From assembly GCA_004356105.1 (NCBI GenBank), contig SMYC01000094.1:1-50666 (forward strand): a stretch of DNA of 50,666 bases, read 5' to 3'. Under the pieces are notes generated by a model. It searched no databases, was not told where the DNA came from, and saw only the letters and a program-made list of their open reading frames with translations. Source of the stretch: Acidobacteriota bacterium (GTDB taxonomy: Bacteria > Acidobacteriota > Vicinamibacteria > Marinacidobacterales > SMYC01). Below are positions 25,370 through 34,497 of this stretch, in pieces. Positions within the stretch are counted from its first letter, which is position 1; every line of letters begins with the position of its first letter. The translations under genes and the position numbers were made by a program.

Positions 25370-25615
25370 ATGGGCCATAGTTGGCCACTCTACCCGTTTC
25401 CATTTGAAAAAACAATAGGACGAACTACGTATCGATGCGGATTTCGCTGGGCCGGCTACACCTCAGATGCGCCGAGCGATCAAAAGGCGCGACACCTATT
25501 CGTCTATGACGAAAATGGCGATTCGTTTCTAGAAATCTCGCGAGCCGACGCCGCCCCGCTCTTCAATCGCGTACAGGGGAACAACCATGAGGGCGAGCGC
25601 CTCGTCAAGAAGTGA
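25370..25615 (+). CDS. Possible small hypothetical protein, 81 aa
   Basis: An ORF lies between two minus-strand signalling genes. Residues ~18-80 read like a soluble protein ('HLFVYDENGDSFLEISRADA'), but no family is recognised and no clear ribosome site precedes the ATG. It may equally be an unrelated open frame opposite the promoter of the receiver gene. Confidence 0.3.
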   Translation: MGHSWPLYPFPFEKTIGRTTYRCGFRWAGYTSDAPSDQKARHLFVYDENGDSFLEISRADAAPLFNRVQGNNHEGERLVKK

Positions 25616-25628
25616 GTAGAACCGGAGC

Positions 25629-27920
25629 TCAGTCCTCGACCTTGAGAGCTTCGCCGATTTTCTCGATGATGGACCCGAGAGAGAACGGCTTTTTCAGAAG
25701 AACGACTTTCCGATTCCGAAACGATTCGGACAAAACCTCTTCGTCCGCATAGCCCGTCATGTAGAGAACGCGCGTCTCAGGATTGGCATTCTTGATGGTA
25801 TCGGCCAACTCAGGCCCACTCATGCCGGGCATCACGACGTCGGTGATGAGCAGGCTGAAAGGCTCGCGCCGAGCCTCGAATAACCGCATCGCCTCTTCCG
25901 CGTTCCTCGCTTCGAATACAGTGTATCCACACTTCGCGAGCATTTGGACCGCGGTGAGGCGCACCGCGGCGTCGTCTTCGACGATGAGGACGTTTCCAAC
26001 GACCGGGAGCTCGGGCGCAATGCCGTCCACTGGACTCGCTACCTCCGGCAAGGACGAGACTTCCGGGAAGTACACGGTGAAGCACGAGCCCTCCCCGAGC
26101 TCAGACGCGACCTCGATGAAGCCACCGGCTTGTTGGACACTGCCGTAAACAGTCGATAACCCCAACCCCGTTCCCCGGGATTCTTCCTTGGTGGTAAAAA
26201 ACGGCTCGAATATGTGTTGGCGGATATTCTCCTCTATCCCACAGCCGGTATCCTCGCACGACATGGCGACATAGCGTCCGGGAGGCATCGTCGCTTGTTC
26301 TAGAGGTGTCGCGACCTCGAGCGTCACATTCCGGGTAGCGAGAATTACCCGCCCCCCTCGCGGCATCGCGTCGCGAGCATTGACCGCCAGGTTCATGATG
26401 ACCTGCCCGACTTGACTGCGATCGACGAGCACGTTTCCGAGCTCTTCACCGAGGCGCGTTTCGAGCACAATATCCTCGCCGATGATGCGGCGAAGCATCT
26501 CGGCACTCTCGCTTATGACTTCGTTGAGCCCCACCACCGCCGGCTGAACGATCTGTCGGCGACTGAATGCAAGCAGTTGCGTCGTCAGATCTGCCGCGCG
26601 CTCGCCCGCTTTCTTGATCTCAATCAGGTCATCGTAAGAGGCGTCAGAGGCGTCGAGCGTCGACAAAGCTAGCTCTGCATTTCCGTTGATGACCGTCAGT
26701 AAGTTGTTGAAATCGTGCGCCACGCCTCCCGCGAGCCGCCCAATCGCTTCCATTTTTTGCGATTGACGATACTGCTCCTCCATCGCCTGTTTCTCGGTGA
26801 TGTCTTCGGCGATGACTTCGAAACCGTCGAGCCCTCCTGCTTCGTTTCGCAGCACCCTTCCACTGAGTCGCGCCGTGATGGCGTCTCCTTGTTTCGTTTT
26901 CCATTCGACGTCGATGCCGTCGAAAGTCTCGTCGCCACGGATCCGCGCCACGAGTTTCTCGCGCTCATTGGGATCGACGTAGAGCGCATCCGCAATATCC
27001 ATCGCCGTCAGCTCCTCCGCGGAGTCGTATCCGAGCATCGAGACGAGCGAGTGGTTCACGTCCAAGAAACGACCATCGGGCGTCGAGTGGTAAATGCCGA
27101 GAACCGCGTTCTCGAACATGGAGCGATATCGGCCTTCGGCTTCTCGGAGGGCCCCTTCGGTCCGTCGACGCTCCGTCACGTCGGAAAGAACGCCTTGCAC
27201 GCCTACGACTACATTATCGACGCTGATGGGGCGGCTGTGGCTCCGGACCCACCGGTACTGGCCATCTTTGCTCATCAGGCGGTATTCGCTGGGCTCGCCC
27301 TTCCCTTCGAGCATGGCGCCAAAACCCGCGCGCACTTCGGCGTAATCGTCCGGATGGATGAGCTCCCGATAGGGTCGTCCCACGAGCTCCGAGGGTTGAT
27401 AGCCCGAGATCGCAGCAATAGCATGACTGATGAAGGTGAGTACTCCTTCGCGATCGACGGAGAAAATCACGTCGTGGATGTTCTCGACGAGCTCCCGGTA
27501 TTTCTGCTCCGACTGCCGAATCTCCGCCTCGGCACGCTTGTGGGTGGTGATATCTGTAGCAACCACGAGGACCGACGACCGAGCCTCACCATTCACCATT
27601 GGCGAACAGCGGGCGAGATAGACAAGGCCGTTGACGTCGACGACCTCGCATTCACTCGTGGCGCCATCTCGAAGCGCGGATTGGATGCACTTGGCCGCCG
27701 TCTCCCGGGACTTCTTTGACAGGAAGTCGTTGAGTAATCGCCCGATGACGTCCCGCACATGGCAACCCGACCCGGCGCGGTTGATGTACTCGACGCGCGC
27801 GTCGGACGACAAGATGAGAACGTAAGCTGGCAGGTTCTCGAGAAGAATTCGCTCGCTTGGCTCTGTATCGGCGAAGTCGACGGCAGGCGTCTTCATCGCG
27901 TTCCCGATCATCTCCGGCAT
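25629..27920 (-). CDS. Multi-PAS hybrid histidine kinase with receiver
   Basis: A 763-residue soluble sensor kinase with three PAS/PAC modules: residues ~25-130, ~140-265 ('NIHDVIFSVDREGVLTFISH') and ~270-390. These are followed by a HisKA domain with the phospho-His in 'LAGGVAHDFNNLLTVI' and a HATPase with N box 'NLAVNARDAMPRGG', G1 'EDTGCGIEE' and G2 'GTGLGLSTVYG'. The C-terminal receiver has 'LIVEDDAAVRL', phospho-Asp 'LLITDVVMPGM' and Lys in 'LLKKPFS'. GAGGAGC precedes the start. No output domain is adjacent, so the phosphate probably passes to receivers encoded nearby. Confidence 0.9.
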   Translation of the reverse strand: MPEMIGNAMKTPAVDFADTEPSERILLENLPAYVLILSSDARVEYINRAGSGCHVRDVIGRLLNDFLSKKSRETAAKCIQSALRDGATSECEVVDVNGLVYLARCSPMVNGEARSSVLVVATDITTHKRAEAEIRQSEQKYRELVENIHDVIFSVDREGVLTFISHAIAAISGYQPSELVGRPYRELIHPDDYAEVRAGFGAMLEGKGEPSEYRLMSKDGQYRWVRSHSRPISVDNVVVGVQGVLSDVTERRRTEGALREAEGRYRSMFENAVLGIYHSTPDGRFLDVNHSLVSMLGYDSAEELTAMDIADALYVDPNEREKLVARIRGDETFDGIDVEWKTKQGDAITARLSGRVLRNEAGGLDGFEVIAEDITEKQAMEEQYRQSQKMEAIGRLAGGVAHDFNNLLTVINGNAELALSTLDASDASYDDLIEIKKAGERAADLTTQLLAFSRRQIVQPAVVGLNEVISESAEMLRRIIGEDIVLETRLGEELGNVLVDRSQVGQVIMNLAVNARDAMPRGGRVILATRNVTLEVATPLEQATMPPGRYVAMSCEDTGCGIEENIRQHIFEPFFTTKEESRGTGLGLSTVYGSVQQAGGFIEVASELGEGSCFTVYFPEVSSLPEVASPVDGIAPELPVVGNVLIVEDDAAVRLTAVQMLAKCGYTVFEARNAEEAMRLFEARREPFSLLITDVVMPGMSGPELADTIKNANPETRVLYMTGYADEEVLSESFRNRKVVLLKKPFSLGSIIEKIGEALKVED

Positions 27921-28291
27921 GACGATTGGAGCTCCTCAGAAGGTAAAAGAGGACGTCACGTGTCGGACGTCTCTAGACGGAAAGAAAAAACCAGGTTGTC
28001 AAGCGTAGCACATCGTCACCCAGGTCCTAGACGCGAAAACACACGACCGGCCCTCGATGACACCGTCAATAACCATCGCTGAAGGATTGATGGATTGATG
28101 GATTGACACGTGCGCCCTGTACTAGTAGGGTCGGCGTGGCTGTGAGGGCCAGGATCAGAAGTGCTCATTGGCGCTGAGGCTAGTTTGACAGGGTTCTGGA
28201 CTGGCAGAGTTTGGGTGCCATCTACACATGGGTCGGGCTAGAGAAAGCCGGCGTTTTGCGCACTTCTCGCGTTAGGAGAAGCGGAGGGGCT
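27921..28291. other. Intergenic region with an 8-bp tandem repeat
   Basis: This is a divergent gap between the PAS kinase and the FAD oxidase. It contains three tandem copies of GGATTGAT/C at 28084-28107; the last runs into TTGACA, a good -35 box, but the hexamer 17 bp further on (TAGGGT) is a poor -10. Nothing else is recognised. Confidence 0.5.
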
Positions 28292-30295
28292 ATGCCTAGG
28301 AGTGAGGATCGTGATCTCGGGATGCACCGGAATATTACCCGGCGCGACTTCGTCAATGGCGTGGCGGTTGCCATCGGGGGGTCGCTCATCACACCTGGCT
28401 GGCTCTCGGCGCGCGAGGGCACGCCCCAAGCGTCCGGCGCGCAGGATAACTATCCGCCAGCCCGGACCGGAATGCGCGGAAGTCACGCCGGTTCGTTCGA
28501 GGTCGCCCATGCGCTCCGCGATGGGAACACCTGGACCGATGTCGCCAACACGGGTGAGAGCTACGATCTCGTGGTGGTCGGAGGGGGGCTGAGCGGGCTC
28601 TCCGCAGCCTATTTCTTCCTGACCTCGGCTGGCCCCGGCGCACGTGTGCTGGTCCTCGACAACCACGATGACTTCGGCGGCCACGCCAAGCGGAACGAGA
28701 TGACCTATCGAGGCCGTACGCTGATGCTGAACGGCGGCACGTCGTACCTCGAGTCCGTAGGCCAATTCAGCACCGTTGCCCGAACGCTCCTCGCTGCGAT
28801 CGGTATCGACGTGGAAAGCGCGGATGCCACCAGCGCCGCGGGTAGTAAATTCTACCGATCGCTGGGCCTCGGTAACGCCACGTTCTTCGCGAAAGAGGTG
28901 TTCGGTGAGGATCGGCTCGTGAAGGGACGAGGAGGGGGAGAAGGATCCGGAAGTCGCGGATGGGCCGATTGGCTCGCCGAGACCCCGCTCTCTCCGGACG
29001 CGCGGAGGGACATCGCGCGGCTCTACGATGACGGTGCGAACCCGGACTATATGCCCGGACTGTCGGATGTGGACAAGAAGGAGCGCCTGGCCCGGATCAG
29101 TTATCTGGACTTCCTCCTCGATCTTGCCAAGGTTCACCCCGATGTGATCCCGTTCTTTAATGACCGCCCGAAGGGCAGCTTCTGCGTGGGCATCGACGCC
29201 TATCCGGCGCTCTATGGATGGGCCCAGGGCTATCCCGGTTTCCAGGGGATGAACCTCGAGCCCCTCTCCCGTGTCGGCCCCCTCGCCCACATCGGAGGCG
29301 GACAACACGGTCGTGAGAGCGAGTGGAACAAAGGACCGAACATCTACTTTCCCGACGGGAACGCGACGGTAGCTCGACTCCTGGTTCGGGCCATGATTCC
29401 CGAAGCACTTCCGGGGACAACGCTTGCGGACTCGATGGTTGCGCGCCTCGCGTATGACCGGATCGACCGCAAGGGTTCTGACGCCCGGATACGTCTCAAC
29501 AGCACGGTCATATCTGTCCATCACCTGGGCGATCCCGAGGCGGCCCGCGAGGTCGAGATCACGTATGTGCGCGAAGGCAAGGCCGCGAAAGTGCGGGCGG
29601 ATCACTGTGTGATGGCGTGCTACAACGGGGTCATCCCGCACCTCGTCCCCGAGATGTCCGACGAGCAGAAAGCGGCGCTCGCGTACGGCGTCAAGATGGC
29701 CAACGTCTACACCAACGTCCTCATCCGTAATTGGACGGCCTTCACGAACCTGGGCATCTCAGGGGCGAGCGCTCCGGGGATGTACCACACCGGGGTCAGA
29801 CTGGGCCGATCCGTGCAGTTCGGTGATTACCAACCCTCCACATCGCCTGACGACCCGATGATTCTGCACATGTCCAGGGTGCCATGCGCTCCTGGACGCC
29901 CGAAGAAGGAGCAGCATCGCATCGGGCGTGCGGATCTGTTGGCCACGACCTTCGAGACCTTCGAGCGCAATATCCGGGACCAACTCGGTCGAATCCTAGA
30001 GGGTGGGGGTTTCGACCCGGCCCGGGACATCGAAGCGATCACGGTGAATCGCTGGCCGCACGGCTACGCCTATAGCTACGACACCTTGAACGATCCGATC
30101 GAGTGGGCGCTGTTCGCCCCCGACGACCGGCCATGCGTGATCGGGCGGCGGCGATTCGGTCGGATTTCCATCGCCAACTCCGATGCCGCTGCCTCGACGC
30201 ACACGGACTCAGCCATCGACGAGGCGCATCGAGCGGCCCGGGAGCAGCTAGCCGTTCGAAGCCGGGCCCGGCGCAAAACCCCCAGTAACGGATAG
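28292..30295 (+). CDS. Tat-exported FAD-dependent amine oxidase / spermidine dehydrogenase-like protein
   Basis: About 667 residues. A twin-arginine signal ('ITRRDFVNGVAVAIGGSL') precedes a Rossmann FAD-binding motif ('YDLVVVGGGLSGLSAAYFF') near residue 100 and a following 'GGHAKRNEMTYRG', both typical of the flavin amine oxidase / spermidine dehydrogenase group. The C-terminus has 'GRISIANSDAAASTHTDSAI', the usual second FAD contact. The ATG at 28292 gives the Tat motif a normal position; the frame is open ~80 nt upstream. It should act in the periplasm. The electron acceptor and substrate are not evident. Confidence 0.82.
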   Translation: MPRSEDRDLGMHRNITRRDFVNGVAVAIGGSLITPGWLSAREGTPQASGAQDNYPPARTGMRGSHAGSFEVAHALRDGNTWTDVANTGESYDLVVVGGGLSGLSAAYFFLTSAGPGARVLVLDNHDDFGGHAKRNEMTYRGRTLMLNGGTSYLESVGQFSTVARTLLAAIGIDVESADATSAAGSKFYRSLGLGNATFFAKEVFGEDRLVKGRGGGEGSGSRGWADWLAETPLSPDARRDIARLYDDGANPDYMPGLSDVDKKERLARISYLDFLLDLAKVHPDVIPFFNDRPKGSFCVGIDAYPALYGWAQGYPGFQGMNLEPLSRVGPLAHIGGGQHGRESEWNKGPNIYFPDGNATVARLLVRAMIPEALPGTTLADSMVARLAYDRIDRKGSDARIRLNSTVISVHHLGDPEAAREVEITYVREGKAAKVRADHCVMACYNGVIPHLVPEMSDEQKAALAYGVKMANVYTNVLIRNWTAFTNLGISGASAPGMYHTGVRLGRSVQFGDYQPSTSPDDPMILHMSRVPCAPGRPKKEQHRIGRADLLATTFETFERNIRDQLGRILEGGGFDPARDIEAITVNRWPHGYAYSYDTLNDPIEWALFAPDDRPCVIGRRRFGRISIANSDAAASTHTDSAIDEAHRAAREQLAVRSRARRKTPSNG

Positions 30296-30498
30296 GAAAT
30301 TCAAGTCGTCACAATAGCCCTTCAACCGGCTCAGCCCATCGCGCTAGTTGCTAGTGACGCGACCGGAACCATGACGATTAGAATCTTAATTGCGAGCGAT
30401 AGCGCCAGGCGCGAACGGTGGATGTTTTACTCCATTCCGTGTTTCGAAACTGTTACGTGAATCGAGGTCGGAGCGCCGGACGGGACGAGAGGGGGACC

Positions 30499-32355
30499 TC
30501 AGCCTCGCTCGCTCCTTCCGTGAGCTCGTACCAGTTCGAGGATGTCGTCTCCGAATCGCGCCACCTTCGCCGGCCCGAGCCCGGGGATACGCTCTAGCTC
30601 CGCGAGGCTCTGGGGCTCCGTTCTATCGATCGCGAGCATCACTTTGCGCTGGAACACCATGTAGATTTTCCACTTGAGCGCTCTGGCCTTGCGGCGGCGG
30701 TAGTTGTCGAGAGCGCGCGCGATCGAGCCGCCGTAGCGTGAACTTCGGCGCCGCGGAGACGCCGCGCTCGTCTCCCGGCCTGCGCTGCGAATCGATTTGC
30801 CCGGAATCCACACCGTCGGGTATTTACGCCCGGTGCGCTTCAAACTCCCGTCGTCGAGCAACTCGCCGACCGCTGCCACGATATCGGCTTCGCTGTACTG
30901 AGCGAGGGAGCCGTATTCCGGGAGTGTCAAAAGGCCGCCGCGAGCGAGCGATTTCGCGCGACTTCCTCGGAGGGCCCTCGCGAGGTTGGTCTTGCCAACC
31001 GGCCGCCGAAGCCGTCCGACCGATGCGAGGATGACCTTTTTCGCTTCAGGTGCGAGCGTTCGCACTGGGTCGGGATTCGTTTCGGCCGCTCTTTGCTCCT
31101 CTCGGACGGCGTCGGCATCCATGCACACATCGCACCGGCCGCAAACCGGCTCTTCGCTCAGAGGGCGCGCGGTGAAGTGAGCGACGAGAGCCTGGTGCCT
31201 GCACCGAATGGACGTCGCGTAGCGCTCCATTGCTTCGAGAGCGCTTTCTCTGCGCGCCTCGAGCACCGCGTTTCGCGAGCTGCTCTGAAACAGGCGACGT
31301 TGGGTCATCAGGTCGCCGGCCCCAAAATAGAGCACGCAGCGGGCCGGCTCTCCGTCCCGTCCGGCGCGCCCTGCTTCTTGGTAGTACGCCTCGACACTGC
31401 CGGGTGTCTGGAAGTGAACGATCAGACGAATGTCAGGTAGGTCCACCCCCATGCCGAACGCGTTCGTCGCGACCAGTACTCGTGTTCGGCGGACGTCGAA
31501 GGCACGCTGCGCGCGTTCGCGTGCGAGCTTCGTTCGGCCGGCGTGGTAGTAGCCGACCGCGAAGCCTTCCGATCGAAGCGTCTTCGCTACAGACTCGACA
31601 GTCTTGCGCGTACTGCAATAGACGATCCCACGACCGGTGCCGCGGCTTGGTCGCAGCCCGCTCGAGTCGAGCTCTCTCGAAAGCTCTGCTAGACGCACCT
31701 TTTGCGTCCTGGCTCGCAGGACCGCAAACTGCAAGTTCGGCCGAGCGAAGCCCGAGCGAACCGGAACAGGGTTACGAAGCTCGAGCAGGGTCTCGATCTC
31801 TGTGACCACGGCTTGGGTTGCGGTCGCAGTCAACGCGAGCGCCGGACAGTCGAGCTGCTCGCGGAGCTCAGCGAGTCGCAGGTAATCCGGACGGAAGTCG
31901 TGGCCCCATTGGCTCACGCAGTGCGCTTCGTCGATGGCAAGAAGCGCCACTCTAGCTCGTTGCAGCGACCTTCGAAAATTCTGGGAAGCGCTGCGTTCAG
32001 GGGAGACGTATAATAGATCGAGCTCCCCGCGCTCAAAAGCTTCGATCGAACCGTGTTGATGCGACGATGGTTGATGGCTATGAAGGGCGGCGGCCTGGAC
32101 GCCGTGACCCTCGAGTGCTGCCACCTGGTCGTTCATGAGTGCTATCAGAGGGGAGATGACCAGCGTCGTTCCGGCTTGACGACGACTCAGGACGAGCGCT
32201 GGGACCTGGTAGCAGATCGACTTTCCGGAGCCGGTAGGGAGCAGCACGACCGCATCGCGTCCCGAAAGGACCGCGGCAACCGCGTCCGCCTGCCCAGGCC
32301 GAAAATCGGAGTAGCCAAAGACCTCTGCCAGGACTTCACGAGCCTCGAGCAGCAC
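30499..32355 (-). CDS. recQ: ATP-dependent DNA helicase RecQ
   Basis: A 618-residue superfamily 2 helicase that unwinds 3'-5' in recombination and fork repair. Visible motifs are motif 0 'FGYSDFRPGQADAV', Walker A 'LLPTGSGKSICYQVPAL', motif II 'IDEAHCVSQWGHDFRP', and motif VI 'QEAGRAGRDG'. The RecQ Zn-binding Cys pattern is present ('CRH...CGRCDVC'), followed by a winged helix and a C-terminal HRDC-like domain ('LAELERIPGLGPAKVARFG'). The length is typical. It stands alone on the minus strand. Confidence 0.93.
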   Translation of the reverse strand: MLLEAREVLAEVFGYSDFRPGQADAVAAVLSGRDAVVLLPTGSGKSICYQVPALVLSRRQAGTTLVISPLIALMNDQVAALEGHGVQAAALHSHQPSSHQHGSIEAFERGELDLLYVSPERSASQNFRRSLQRARVALLAIDEAHCVSQWGHDFRPDYLRLAELREQLDCPALALTATATQAVVTEIETLLELRNPVPVRSGFARPNLQFAVLRARTQKVRLAELSRELDSSGLRPSRGTGRGIVYCSTRKTVESVAKTLRSEGFAVGYYHAGRTKLARERAQRAFDVRRTRVLVATNAFGMGVDLPDIRLIVHFQTPGSVEAYYQEAGRAGRDGEPARCVLYFGAGDLMTQRRLFQSSSRNAVLEARRESALEAMERYATSIRCRHQALVAHFTARPLSEEPVCGRCDVCMDADAVREEQRAAETNPDPVRTLAPEAKKVILASVGRLRRPVGKTNLARALRGSRAKSLARGGLLTLPEYGSLAQYSEADIVAAVGELLDDGSLKRTGRKYPTVWIPGKSIRSAGRETSAASPRRRSSRYGGSIARALDNYRRRKARALKWKIYMVFQRKVMLAIDRTEPQSLAELERIPGLGPAKVARFGDDILELVRAHGRSERG

Positions 32356-32379
32356 GGCCCTCCGGTTCTGGTGGCTGAT

Positions 32380-32598
32380 TCATCCGCGCCTTGAACTCGC
32401 GAGCCCGCAGCGTCCAGTAGAGGTCCACCCGCGCGCGGAGAAACCACCCCGCCCCGGTACTTCGACATCGACGAAGGCCGCGTTGATGTCCGGGATGATG
32501 TCCGCGATGGAGAGCTTGGCAAGCTCGAGTGCCGCGACCGGCACGGAGCTGACGCCAGCAAGCCACAGGGCGGCAAGGCAGAACGACGAGCGCTTCAT
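32380..32598 (-). pseudogene. Signal-peptide-bearing fragment, possibly a decayed amidase
   Basis: The frame begins with a clear signal peptide ('FCLAALWLAGVSSVPVAAL') and continues 'LAKLSIADIIPDINAAF', which recalls the N-terminus of secreted amidase-signature enzymes ('LSIADI...AAF'). The next part of that theme ('VDLYWTLRAREFKARMNQ') is in a different frame, and no catalytic Ser/Lys region exists, since RecQ begins immediately after. It is read as an N-terminal remnant; the assignment is tentative. Confidence 0.35.
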
Positions 32599-32667
32599 GT
32601 GCACGGACCTCGACGGTGAGTTTACTCCACGACGCCTGCCCGCGGAGATCGGCGCCTTTCTGGGACG

Positions 32668-34206
32668 CTACGATCGCGGTAGGCGCGGCACCGTAACGGG
32701 GCTGGCTGCCTCCACCTGACTCCAGATCCGCCGCCCAACCTTGTCGGCTTCGGCAATGAGGCTCGGCTCATCCACCGTGAGAATCTTACGGTCGCGCATG
32801 ATGAACTGACCATCGACCAGGACGGACTCGATGTCCGACGGTTGACCGTTGTTGATCCACGCGGAGAGGATGCGCCCCGCCGGCACGAGGTGGGCCCGCT
32901 GGGTGTCCAGGACAATGAGGTCTGCCTTCTTGCCCACTTCGAGCGAGCCGAGAAGCGCTTCCTGCCGCACGGCTCGCGCGCCCCCTTGCACGGCGTCCGC
33001 GAGCATGTCTTCTGGCTGAGGCTGGCTGCCGGGGGTCACATCGTCGCGCTGGATGCGTTCCGTCACCAGGGCAATCCGCATGGTCTCCAGCATGTCGTTG
33101 GTATTGTTGTCGGTGCCTTGAGCGATGGGGCAGCCCGCCGCTCGCAAGGCGGAGATGGGTGGGATGACCCCTCGGTTCGCTGCCATGTGAGCCTGATGCG
33201 AAATGATCGTGCCGGAGCGGCCAAGCAACGCGATCTCGGAATCGTCGACGTAGCGGCAGTGCGCCGCGAACAGCCGCGGGCCGAGGAAGTCGTGCTTGGC
33301 GAGATACTCCGAAGGGCGAAGGCCATGGTGTCGCAGCATGTATTCCACCTCCCAGGTACTCTGGGCCAGGTGGATCGTGTATCCGAGATCGTTCTTCTCC
33401 GCGAAGTCGCGGACGGCGTGCAGGAGCTCGGGCGATGAGTCCTCAGCGAGCGCGGTGGTCGGGAACACGCTGATGCGTCCCTGCCTCGCGCCATGCCAAG
33501 ACTCGAACAAGTCATGGGCGCTCTGCAAGCCCTCGTCTCGCAGCCTGGCCGAGAACCTGGGCGCTTCACTGCGGGCGAGGCTCTCCGCGGACAAAGGACC
33601 GGCACCGTTCTCGATGTCGCGCACGGACTCCGCGAACACCCAGCGCAGGCCTGTGTCCGCCAAAGCCGCGGCCGAGCTGCCGATGCCTCCGGTGTACTCC
33701 ACGACCGTGGTGACCCCGCCCCGTATGGATTCCAGAGCACCCATGACTGCCATCAGCGTCGACTCCTCCTCGGAAAGGAGACTTCTAGGTCGGATGGCCA
33801 GGCGATAGCTGTTGGGGAATCCGAAGTCCTCGTTGAAACCACGCGCGAGGGTCGCCGCGAGATGGGCATGACAGTTGATGAGGCCAGGGAGGAGGGCCTT
33901 CCCCCGTCCGTCGTAGACCTCAGCCTGGGGATAGGTTTCAAGGATGGCGTCGGTAGGGCCGATCGCCACGATCTTGTCGCCTTCGACCGCGAGCGCCACG
34001 TCGTGTTGAACGGCATCGGCGTTCACGACGGTTGTATGAGAGAAGACGACGGCTGCGCTCGCCGTCGCCTGAGCATGCAGGCCTCGTTGCTCGAGAAGAA
34101 GAGCTGCGGCGCCGGCGCCAGCGAGCAGCTGGCGCCGGGTGAGGTTAACCGAGCCGCGAGGGGAATGCGGGGGGGACGACGAGCCACGAATAAGGGAGTC
34201 TGACAT
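32668..34206 (-). CDS. Tat-exported metal-dependent amidohydrolase (TrzN/SsnA-like)
   Basis: About 512 residues. A twin-arginine signal ('LTRRQLLAGAGAAALL') precedes an amidohydrolase TIM barrel. Metal ligands are visible as HxH in 'GLINCHAHLAAT', His in 'YTIHLAQST', His in 'FAAHCRYVDD' and Asp in 'IAQGTDNNTND'. This is the subtype-III deaminase / chlorohydrolase pattern, usually one Zn or Fe. Periplasmic targeting is unusual for nucleobase deaminases, so the substrate may be a xenobiotic or cyclic amide. The start at 34206 follows a promoter so closely that the message may be leaderless. Confidence 0.85.
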   Translation of the reverse strand: MSDSLIRGSSSPPHSPRGSVNLTRRQLLAGAGAAALLLEQRGLHAQATASAAVVFSHTTVVNADAVQHDVALAVEGDKIVAIGPTDAILETYPQAEVYDGRGKALLPGLINCHAHLAATLARGFNEDFGFPNSYRLAIRPRSLLSEEESTLMAVMGALESIRGGVTTVVEYTGGIGSSAAALADTGLRWVFAESVRDIENGAGPLSAESLARSEAPRFSARLRDEGLQSAHDLFESWHGARQGRISVFPTTALAEDSSPELLHAVRDFAEKNDLGYTIHLAQSTWEVEYMLRHHGLRPSEYLAKHDFLGPRLFAAHCRYVDDSEIALLGRSGTIISHQAHMAANRGVIPPISALRAAGCPIAQGTDNNTNDMLETMRIALVTERIQRDDVTPGSQPQPEDMLADAVQGGARAVRQEALLGSLEVGKKADLIVLDTQRAHLVPAGRILSAWINNGQPSDIESVLVDGQFIMRDRKILTVDEPSLIAEADKVGRRIWSQVEAASPVTVPRLPRS

Positions 34207-34215
34207 AATGTAAGG

Positions 34216-34244
34216 AACATAGTTGACGCGCGCGTTGCAGTCAA
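34216..34244 (-). promoter_or_regulatory. Sigma-70-type promoter of the amidohydrolase gene
   Basis: On the minus strand, TTGACT and TATGTT are separated by exactly 17 bp. The -10 box ends 9 nt before the ATG at 34206. Initiation at the normal distance would leave a 5' leader of only a few bases and no Shine-Dalgarno sequence. Confidence 0.55.
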
Positions 34245-34497
34245 GAAAGCCGCTCTCTTGATCCTGGTCGGCGGGGTCTGAGGAGCTGCGCGCAAGACGC
34301 GTCGGTCCTTCGCAACGCCGTACAAGATCATCGACGTCAACCGATCCGCGAGTGAAGATTGAGGGCGTGGCGTGTGTCACCCTCGACTCTGAGAGCGACG
34401 ACCGTATAGAAGTTAGCTCGTCGACTGCAGACGGTAGTAGCTACCTGTCCGCAGAACGTGTGGGCAAAGAATCAGATCGTGGTGACCTGCTCACCGC

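Noticed and set aside
26715-27719. Long plus-strand open frame opposite the PAS kinase.
   Set aside because: Antisense shadow of a clearly coding kinase; no recognisable domain.
28238-29641. Long open frame on the minus strand opposite the FAD oxidase gene.
   Set aside because: It is a GC-codon-bias shadow of a well-supported gene, with no family signature.
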